From positions 1-24,199 of the IMG/VR virus record IMGVR_UViG_3300043786_000780: a stretch of 24,199 nucleotides of DNA; one strand, given 5' to 3'. The position numbers were made by a program, and so were the translations under genes. Below the pieces are notes generated by a model, which was given only the letters and a program-made list of their open reading frames with translations, was not told the origin of the DNA and ran no database searches. Within the stretch, counting starts at the first letter, position 1. Each line of letters opens with the position of its first letter. The DNA comes from a virus. Of the stretch, positions 16,254 through 21,829 are shown one piece after another.

Positions 16254-17191
16254 GACAAGTCTCCGACGACGAGCCATGTGTCGCCCTGGTACAAAATTGC
16301 AGTGCCGGCTGAATACTTGGCCCGCAGTGACGCACCAGGAGTCGCATTGACCGTTACGCCTGTCGCTCCGGTGACCGAGACGGCCGCGTCGCCCAGCCTG
16401 GCAATGTCAACATGCGTGCCAGTCGGGAACGCCACGGAGGCTGCGGCCGGTATCACAACTTGCAGCGTGCCAGTGGTGTCGTTGAGCGTGACGAGCTTGC
16501 CGGCGTCCGACAGAGCCAGCGTGTAGCCGGTCGTCTGGGCGTTGATTGCCTGGGCGTCAGCAAACCCTCCAACGCTGCCCGTAGGACCGGTCACGGTAGA
16601 GGCAGGGCCCGTGGGGCCGCCCGATGGGCCTGTTGGCCCTGTGACGGTTGACTCTGCGCCAGTCGGGCCCGTCAAAGAGGCACCCGTTGGACCCGTCACT
16701 GTAGACGCAGCGCCCGTCGGTCCAGTTACGGATGACCCTGTTGGCCCAGTCGATGCAGCCCCGGTGGGTCCAGTAACGGTCGAGGCCGGGCCCGTAGGGC
16801 CAGTGACCGAGGCACCAGTTGGCCCGGTCACCGTCGATGCTGAGCCAGTGCTTCCCGTAGGTCCGGTTGGCCCGGTTACGGAAGGGCCAGTTGGGCCGGT
16901 GACGGAGGTGCCCGTTGGACCCGTCACTGTGGACGCAGACCCGGTTGGCCCGGTCACGGTGGACGCAGCCCCGGTGGGCCCAGTCACGGTGGATGCGGGG
17001 CCGGTGCTGCCCGTGGGCCCATTGCTCAAATCCACCGGCCCGCTCGGCCAGCCGGAAAGTTCCTTCGGCCCATAGAGGTATCGGCCCGTCTTGTCGATGA
17101 ACACGTCACCGACATTGCCCAGCGAGCCCGTGGGGGCTCCGCTGCCGGCCAGCACTGGCGAACCGCCCGTCGGTAGCGAGAAGAATGGCAT
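16250..17191 (-). CDS. Collagen-like, Thr-rich fibre protein (313 aa)
   Basis: Three parts. The N-terminal 57 residues include [19 protein letters not shown], a usual adaptor in phage collagen-like proteins. Residues 58-207 are GPTG-based repeats with STVT interruptions (units such as [10 protein letters not shown]), so the collagen register is broken regularly. The C-terminal 106 residues ([35 protein letters not shown], and a final TWLVVGDLS) match a widespread C-terminal trimerisation or head domain of phage fibres. It probably forms a thin trimeric whisker or fibre on the head, neck or tail. Every third residue in many units is Thr, as in bacterial collagen-like proteins whose GPT repeats are O-glycosylated. 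It begins 2 nt after the head-tail joiner gene. Confidence 0.9.
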   Translation of the reverse strand: MPFFSLPTGGSPVLAGSGAPTGSLGNVGDVFIDKTGRYLYGPKELSGWPSGPVDLSNGPTGSTGPASTVTGPTGAASTVTGPTGSASTVTGPTGTSVTGPTGPSVTGPTGPTGSTGSASTVTGPTGASVTGPTGPASTVTGPTGAASTGPTGSSVTGPTGAASTVTGPTGASLTGPTGAESTVTGPTGPSGGPTGPASTVTGPTGSVGGFADAQAINAQTTGYTLALSDAGKLVTLNDTTGTLQVVIPAAASVAFPTGTHVDIARLGDAAVSVTGATGVTVNATPGASLRAKYSAGTAILYQGDTWLVVGDLS

Positions 17192-17193
17192 GG

Positions 17194-17601
17194 CTAGGCG
17201 ATCAGCAGGTCGCCGTCCTCGGTGGTGATGTACGTCACGCCGCTGTCGCTTTGGACGGTGTGAATCCGGGCCGTGCGCCGAAACGCATCGCCGTACCGCC
17301 AGAGCGGCATACCGCGAGGCGTGCTGACGTCATAGGTGATAGCGATGCCGTCAATCGTCTCGACCACCTTGTCGCCACGTTGCGGCTCGCCAAACGGCAG
17401 ATCCGCTACGTCGATGATGAAGTCCCGACTCTCAAACTGCTCGAGCACGCCGTTTTGGTCGGCTGCCTGGAACGAGCTCATGCCGACCGTGGCCGACACT
17501 TCAATGGCAGAGCTGCCACGGACAAAGATCACCGGCCGGGAGGCGACAGCCTTGAGCTGCCCCGCCAGCCACGACGCACCGTCTGCCAGGATGTCGGGCA
17601 C
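17194..17601 (-). CDS. Head-tail joining protein, FII-like candidate (135 aa)
   Basis: GTG start preceded by a strong GGAGG ribosome-binding site. The sequence runs from a helical N-terminus ([20 protein letters not shown]) through [33 protein letters not shown] and [13 protein letters not shown] to a beta C-terminus. The ESRDFIID...[10 protein letters not shown] pattern is typical of the small phage head-tail joining family next to DUF2190 and portal_2 modules, related in role to lambda gpFII. It sits after capsid and cement genes and ends the head module. Expected to sit under the portal and accept the tail. Confidence 0.8.
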   Translation of the reverse strand: MPDILADGASWLAGQLKAVASRPVIFVRGSSAIEVSATVGMSSFQAADQNGVLEQFESRDFIIDVADLPFGEPQRGDKVVETIDGIAITYDVSTPRGMPLWRYGDAFRRTARIHTVQSDSGVTYITTEDGDLLIA

Positions 17602-17630
17602 GGGTTACCTCCACGGCCCCGCCCACAACG

Positions 17631-17670
17631 CCCCCGCGACGCGCAGGAAGCGATGGCGCGTCAGCGGGGG
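17631..17670 (-). terminator. Imperfect GC-rich hairpin between cement and joiner genes
   Basis: Left arm 17631-17644 pairs with 17656-17670 over 14 bp, with one bulged A at 17663 and an 11-nt loop (17645-17655). It lies in the 98-bp gap after the cement gene. No T-run follows on the minus strand, so an intrinsic terminator is not shown; attenuation, RNA stabilisation or a processing site fits as well. Confidence 0.5.
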
Positions 17671-17699
17671 GTTGCGGAGGGAGCGAGCCTGGACAGCGA

Positions 17700-18017
17700 T
17701 CAGCGGTCGAGCAGCACGAGCACGGAGGTGTCGGCAGCCGCCCGAGCCTTGGCGAGATAGCCGGCCGCGGTGCCGGTCGAGGCATGCGCCACGCCCGAGG
17801 TCGCGTACCAGCTGATCGCCGAGCCCTGGGCACCGGTCGCACCGGTCGCACACGGCATCTCGACGATGCCCTCGATCGACACGACGCCGGTCTTGCCGGC
17901 GGCGATCGGCCGAGGAGCAACGCCCACGATCGAGCCCATGACCACCACGTCGCCAGCAGCCACGGCCGAGGCCGGCGTGTGGTCGAGGTAGTCACCTTGA
18001 GAAACGGTCGAAGCCAT
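17700..18017 (-). CDS. DUF2190 capsid cement/decoration protein (105 aa)
   Basis: Reads MASTVSQGDYLDHTPASAVA, then AGDVVVMGSIVGVAPRPIAAG and GVVSIEGIVEMP, ending with LAKARAAADTSVLVLLDR. This is the DUF2190 pattern (GDxIDYTP, Val-rich strands, LGKALEAAxA....VRL ending), a family of small trimeric proteins that decorate and stabilise phage capsids. The usual place, directly after the major capsid gene, agrees. An AAAGG ribosome-binding site precedes the ATG. Hairpins lie on both sides, which may allow separate dosage of this abundant protein. Confidence 0.9.
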   Translation of the reverse strand: MASTVSQGDYLDHTPASAVAAGDVVVMGSIVGVAPRPIAAGKTGVVSIEGIVEMPCATGATGAQGSAISWYATSGVAHASTGTAAGYLAKARAAADTSVLVLLDR

Positions 18018-18055
18018 GTCAGAAACCTTTCGATCAGGAGTTGGTTGGGAGGAAT

Positions 18056-18086
18056 CCGGCGGGCGGGCACGACTCCCGCCCGCCGG
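18056..18086 (-). terminator. Perfect 12-bp hairpin after the capsid gene
   Basis: CCGGCGGGCGGG (18056-18067) and its exact reverse complement (18075-18086) enclose a 7-nt loop. The structure lies 18-48 nt after the capsid stop in an 86-bp gap. On the minus strand no T-run follows, so it is more likely an attenuator, processing site or 3'-end stabiliser than a full terminator, since essential genes lie downstream. Confidence 0.55.
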
Positions 18087-18103
18087 TCACGATGTCATCA
18101 GGC

Positions 18104-19954
18104 TCACGCCGCCGAGTCGCACTTCACGCCGGCGAGGTACTCCGCCTTCGCACAGCCGAAGTCGAAATAGCCACGCATCTGCACGCCGAGCGTGTTGAAG
18201 TCGGCCTCGGCCGTCTCCACCACCGGGCTCTGCTGCCCGTTGAGGAACGCCACCTCCATGACCGGCAGGTCCGCCGGGGAGGCAAGCAGGTAGTAGTCGG
18301 TCGTGTTGGTGAGGTACACCGAGGACACGACGTCGTACCGACCGGCCATCACGTTCCGCTCCGGCACGCCGCCGGCAGCCGCCGTGGCGCTGTGGAGCAG
18401 CGTGCTGCCCATGATCTCGGCGGCCGTCAGCTCGAGGTCCGGCGGCACGAGCAGGATCCGGGGCTCGACCGCGACGGGGTTGCCGTCGGGATCCTTGAGC
18501 TTCCGGTAGCTCGTGGCCAGGGCCTTGAGGTTGGCCACGCTCAGGGCGTGCGAACCAGCCCGCAGGTTGTTCCGGCCGCTCGTGAAGAACGAACCGTCGT
18601 CCACGAACTCGGCCCAGAACACGTCGTTGAGCTTCAGGGCACCGCCGCGGCCGATCCGCTGCGGAACCGCCGTGAGCGCCCCGAGGTCGTCGTTGATCAG
18701 GTCCGTACGGGTGACCGAGGTCATGATCCCGTAGGTGGAAGCACTGATCTCACGCTTCTCGTCGTTCGCGGCGGCGTTCTTGAGCTCGCCACCGTTGGAC
18801 ACGGCGTCGAACTTGAACGACCCGTTGAGCCGGTAGCTCGTGACGGTCTTGAAGTCGTTCACGCTCCGCACGGCCGAGATCCGCCGCCAGGCCGACTCGA
18901 CCGAGTCGAAGCCCGCCAGGAGGAACTTGTTGACCGTGCTCGACAGGATGTCGGCGATCGAGTGAGTCGCCCACGCCGCGGCCAGGATCGGCCGGAGGGT
19001 GGAAGACGTCACACGCCGGGGCCCGTCGTAGCCGTTCGCAGCCGCCGCCTGAAGCAGCACCTCGCTGATCGAGATCTCGCGGCGGGCCTTGTGGGCCGCC
19101 TCGAGCACCTCGGGCCGGTACTTCTTCTCGACGCCGGGCAGGCCACCCTGCAGAGCGAACGACGCCTCGATCACCTCGGACGACGGTGCCGAGTCCTTGA
19201 CGACGTGGACCGCCGGGGCGGCGGGACGCTCGTCACGGGCGGCGATCAGCTTTTCCATGTTCTCGACTTTCTTCGTGAAGGCGTCGATCTTCGCCGACAG
19301 CTCGTCGCTGGCGGTGATCTCCACCGTGCTCTTGATCTCCACGGCGTCCTTCGCCGTGGCTTCCACGACCGGGGCCTGAGCCTCGTCCGCGGGCGTCTTG
19401 TTGGCGTCAGCCGCCATGGTGGGTAGCTCCTCCGCTGCTTCCGCAGCGATGGCGACGCTTGTCTCTGCATCAGCGCCGAGGGTCACGAAAGAAACCTCCC
19501 GCAGAGCGGAGGCTTTGACGATGCGGACCGGACCCATATGGGTCTGCCCGTTGACGGTGGTGACGGCGTCGGCGTCAACCTTCTGGTGGCGACGCACGTC
19601 GGCCCCGACGCTCGCCTGCCAGGCATAGCCGCGTTCGGCCAGCTGCAGCACCTGGCGGGCGACGTCAGAGTCGGCCAGGATCTCGCCCTCGACGATCAGC
19701 TTCCCAGCTTCCACGCGGACCGAATCGGTCTGCCCCAGGATGCTGCCGAGGGTGTAGTCATGGCCGAGCACGATGGGCAGACGCTGCTTGAACTGCATGC
19801 CGGCCAGGTCGATGACGACCGGCTCCCGGGACCAGCCCTGGCGAATCTGGGATCCCGTGTACGCCTCGATCGTGAACCGGCGTGGCGACGCTGCAGCCTC
19901 GCCTTCGGCGGCCTGGAGAAACGTCACGGACGTGTCGAGCTTGATCGTGTTCAC
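18104..19954 (-). CDS. Prohead protease-major capsid protein fusion (616 aa)
   Basis: One polypeptide with two functions. Residues of about 1-175 are a prohead protease: LPIVLGHDYTLG gives the catalytic His65, WQASVGAD the catalytic Ser115, and ALREVSFVTLGADAETSVAI is the family's closing motif. Residues of about 175-250 are Ala/Glu/Lys-rich with a coiled-coil-like stretch (DELSAKIDAFTKKVENMEKL), resembling a scaffold or delta domain. Residues of about 258-616 resemble a Mu gpT-like or HK97-fold major capsid protein (SAWRRISAVRSVNDFKTVTS, SRTDLINDDLGA-type segment, LVPPDLE). Self-cleavage probably frees the capsid part during maturation. GTG start in a GTGA overlap with a micro-ORF. A separate protease gene is absent. 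Confidence 0.9.
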   Translation of the reverse strand: MNTIKLDTSVTFLQAAEGEAAASPRRFTIEAYTGSQIRQGWSREPVVIDLAGMQFKQRLPIVLGHDYTLGSILGQTDSVRVEAGKLIVEGEILADSDVARQVLQLAERGYAWQASVGADVRRHQKVDADAVTTVNGQTHMGPVRIVKASALREVSFVTLGADAETSVAIAAEAAEELPTMAADANKTPADEAQAPVVEATAKDAVEIKSTVEITASDELSAKIDAFTKKVENMEKLIAARDERPAAPAVHVVKDSAPSSEVIEASFALQGGLPGVEKKYRPEVLEAAHKARREISISEVLLQAAAANGYDGPRRVTSSTLRPILAAAWATHSIADILSSTVNKFLLAGFDSVESAWRRISAVRSVNDFKTVTSYRLNGSFKFDAVSNGGELKNAAANDEKREISASTYGIMTSVTRTDLINDDLGALTAVPQRIGRGGALKLNDVFWAEFVDDGSFFTSGRNNLRAGSHALSVANLKALATSYRKLKDPDGNPVAVEPRILLVPPDLELTAAEIMGSTLLHSATAAAGGVPERNVMAGRYDVVSSVYLTNTTDYYLLASPADLPVMEVAFLNGQQSPVVETAEADFNTLGVQMRGYFDFGCAKAEYLAGVKCDSAA

Positions 19955-20004
19955 AGGAACTCCACCAGTTCGTGGTCGTCGTCGTCCCAGTCGAAGTCGC
20001 TCAT
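19951..20004 (-). CDS. 17-codon acidic micro-ORF between portal and capsid genes
   Basis: ATG at 20004-20002 overlaps the portal stop (ATGA), and the TGA at 19953-19951 overlaps the GTG of the capsid fusion gene (GTGA). The product would be MSDFDWDDDDHELVEFL, with nine acidic residues of seventeen. Both junctions are the coupling type used across this operon, and the start and stop fill the gap exactly, so translation is likely. The role is unknown: coupling between portal and capsid translation, or a very small head-assembly peptide. Conservation in related phages would decide. Confidence 0.6.
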   Translation of the reverse strand: MSDFDWDDDDHELVEFL

Positions 20005-21428
20005 GCGTCCACCTCGTCGAGAGGCTGCATGGGCTGCGACCCGGGCTGCTGGATCTCCAGCCCCAGTTCCCGCATCAGCCCGCGCTCGGCGGCGATCTGC
20101 CGAAGCTCGACGTCCCACTGCTTGCCGGCCTTGGCGTACTCAGCAGCCAGCGTGGTCGTCAGCGTGCGGAGCCGCGTCTCGGTGGCGTTGGCTTCCTTGG
20201 CCGGATCGACGTGGTCCTTGCCGTCCCAGACCCAAGCCCAGTTCCACTCGCTGAACGGCGGCAGGGCCTCGGGCAGCACGCCGGCAAGCGACGCTTCGTT
20301 CACCCAGGCCGACAGCACCCGGTCGAGCATCACCCGCTCGAGCTGGTCCCGCTCCACCCGCTGCGTCATCGCATAGACCTGGTGGTCCATGCGGCCCGAA
20401 GCGTAGTTGTAAGACGACGAATCCAGGGCGGCGACGTTGTATGGCAGTTGCAGGCAGCGTGAGATCTCGTTGACGATCTCCCGCTTGAACATCGCGTAGG
20501 TGCTGGTCGGCTGCTCGGCCTTGAGCTGCGACACGTTCCAGCCCTCGGGCAGCGTCACGAGCGACCGCTTCTCGATCTCCATCTCGGCGAACGCCTCGAC
20601 CTCGTCCACCTCGGCCGCCGGGCTGTTGCTGTGGATGAACGCTGCGAAGTCCGCCGCCGTCTCGGCTGCCGCAATAACGGCCTCCGTGTACCGCCGCAGT
20701 TGGCCGAACAGCCGCAGAGCCGGGGCCACCTCGCTCACGCCGCGGTGCTGCCCGGCCCGGGAGGCCGAGAACCAATGCACGACGGCCGCCGCCGGCACAC
20801 GCTGGAACTCGAGGTTGTTGATCTTGAAGTTGGAGCCCGGGTGGTAGTTCAGCACCTGGTACGCCACGACGTTGCCAATGGCGTCGAATTCCAGACCATC
20901 GACGGTGTTGCCCTCGGGCGTCACCGTTTGGCTCATGAGCTCGGTCGGCGTGGCGACCATCTCGGCTTCGACGAGCCGCAGGTCGAGCTGCACGCCCGAA
21001 AGCCTCGGGTTGTTGATCATCAAGGCGAACGACTCGCCGTCGATGACCCGGGCCTCGGACATGGTGCGCAACTTGCCGGGAAGATCGACCGTCCAGCCCC
21101 AGTCGAAGAACAGCCGCTCCACAAGCCGGGAGTCTTCCGGGTCGCCGATGTCGAGCTGGAGACGAGGGCCGGTGCCAATGAGGTCACGAGCAATCGTCTG
21201 CACCATGCCGGCCAGGTACGAGTTGTTCGCCCGTTCGTAGCGGGCCCGGTTGCGGATCGTCCGCCGCACGGTCGGCGACAGGGCCGCATCGGCCGCAAAC
21301 GCATCGGCGTTCGACCAGTGCCGGCGATCCTCGTTGCTCTCGGCCGCGTCGTACTTGGCACGCACCCGCACTGGCACCGGCGATGGGCCGGGCTTGGGCT
21401 TGCCCAACAGACGGGTGAAGATTCCCAC
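20001..21428 (-). CDS. Portal protein, lambda-type (475 aa)
   Basis: Forms the dodecameric ring at one capsid vertex through which DNA is packaged and ejected. It belongs to the lambda gpB-type portal family (Phage_portal_2). The pattern includes YDAAESNEDRRHWSNADAF (26-44), RNRARYERANNSYLAGM (59-75), GTGPRLQ (85-91), HWFSASRAGQHRGVS (218-232) and SSYNYASGRMDHQVY (338-352). The C-terminal 60 residues are a Glu/Ala-rich helical segment and a Gln/Pro tail. Length is normal for the family. Start is GTG at 21428, sharing one base with the stop of the gpW-like gene. Confidence 0.95.
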   Translation of the reverse strand: MGIFTRLLGKPKPGPSPVPVRVRAKYDAAESNEDRRHWSNADAFAADAALSPTVRRTIRNRARYERANNSYLAGMVQTIARDLIGTGPRLQLDIGDPEDSRLVERLFFDWGWTVDLPGKLRTMSEARVIDGESFALMINNPRLSGVQLDLRLVEAEMVATPTELMSQTVTPEGNTVDGLEFDAIGNVVAYQVLNYHPGSNFKINNLEFQRVPAAAVVHWFSASRAGQHRGVSEVAPALRLFGQLRRYTEAVIAAAETAADFAAFIHSNSPAAEVDEVEAFAEMEIEKRSLVTLPEGWNVSQLKAEQPTSTYAMFKREIVNEISRCLQLPYNVAALDSSSYNYASGRMDHQVYAMTQRVERDQLERVMLDRVLSAWVNEASLAGVLPEALPPFSEWNWAWVWDGKDHVDPAKEANATETRLRTLTTTLAAEYAKAGKQWDVELRQIAAERGLMRELGLEIQQPGSQPMQPLDEVDA

Positions 21429-21634
21429 TACAGCGACCCCGGCGGCACGAGCTTGTTGAACCGCAGTCCACGCCGCGTGTTGCCCGACGAAGTCACCGCA
21501 GCCTTGCCGGCCAGGTACTTGTCGGCGGCGATCATCGACTCCAGGTCCTGAGCCTCGACCTCACCGGCATCGGTGCGGACGCGCTTCGGACCTTGGGCCG
21601 TGCTAGAGATCTTGTCGCTGAGTTCGTCGCTCAT
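21428..21634 (-). CDS. gpW-like head-tail joining protein (68 aa)
   Basis: A small basic protein between terminase and portal genes, the position of lambda W. The sequence has DLESMIAADKYLAGKAA followed by RRGLRFNKLVPPGSL, matching the gpW-like pattern (DLxxLIAADRYLAxKAA...K.V.PG). It is expected to join the portal ring and the tail. An N-terminal Ser/Glu/Lys-rich tail of about 25 residues is extra. No clear ribosome-binding site lies before the ATG, and TGGCG/CGCCA can pair directly ahead of the start, so translation may depend on the upstream gene. Confidence 0.75.
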   Translation of the reverse strand: MSDELSDKISSTAQGPKRVRTDAGEVEAQDLESMIAADKYLAGKAAVTSSGNTRRGLRFNKLVPPGSL

Positions 21635-21665
21635 GCTGGCGACGGTACGCCACCAGCACGGTCAA

Positions 21666-21685
21666 ACCGCAGGGGGTGTGGCCCG
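21666..21685. repeat. 20-bp intergenic direct repeat, copy 2
   Basis: ACCGCAGGGGGTGTGGCCCG on the plus strand, identical to 8181-8200. On the coding strand it follows the TAG of the 47-aa membrane protein immediately and occupies the start of the 51-bp gap before the gpW-like gene. Confidence 0.85.
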
Positions 21686-21829
21686 CTATTTCGCCGCCAT
21701 GGCCAGGCCCACGTTCGCCAACGCATAGCCGAACCAGGCGATGGCCATGCCCGGCGACCCTTGACGGAATTGGTCAACGGCCACGACGAGGTAAACGACG
21801 CCCACGATCAGGATCAGCGGTGCGCTCAT
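21686..21829 (-). CDS. Small two-helix membrane protein (47 aa)
   Basis: ATG at 21829 overlaps the terminase stop (ATGA), so this start is preferred over a longer frame with an implausible Gly/Arg-rich leader. The sequence has two hydrophobic stretches (APLILIVGVVYLVVAV, residues 3-18, and IAWFGYALANVGLAMAA, about 30-46) joined by DQFRQGSPGM. It would span the membrane twice as a small hairpin. Holin-like size is suggestive, but no lysis gene is nearby and no family is recognised. The position between terminase and gpW-like genes is unusual for a holin. Function unknown. Confidence 0.7.
   Translation of the reverse strand: MSAPLILIVGVVYLVVAVDQFRQGSPGMAIAWFGYALANVGLAMAAK

Noticed and set aside
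16580-17060. Possible CRISPR array or tandem DNA repeat
   Set aside because: The units are protein-level collagen repeats in frame, with variable DNA sequence and no spacers.
16542-17075. Plus-strand frame encoding [10 protein letters not shown]-type repeats
   Set aside because: It is the reverse complement of the collagen-like repeat; the repeat pattern is inherited from the GPTG codons on the true strand.
18041-19426. 461-codon plus-strand frame opposite the capsid gene
   Set aside because: Antisense shadow with Arg/Val/His-rich low-complexity sequence; no start signal and no neighbours on that strand.
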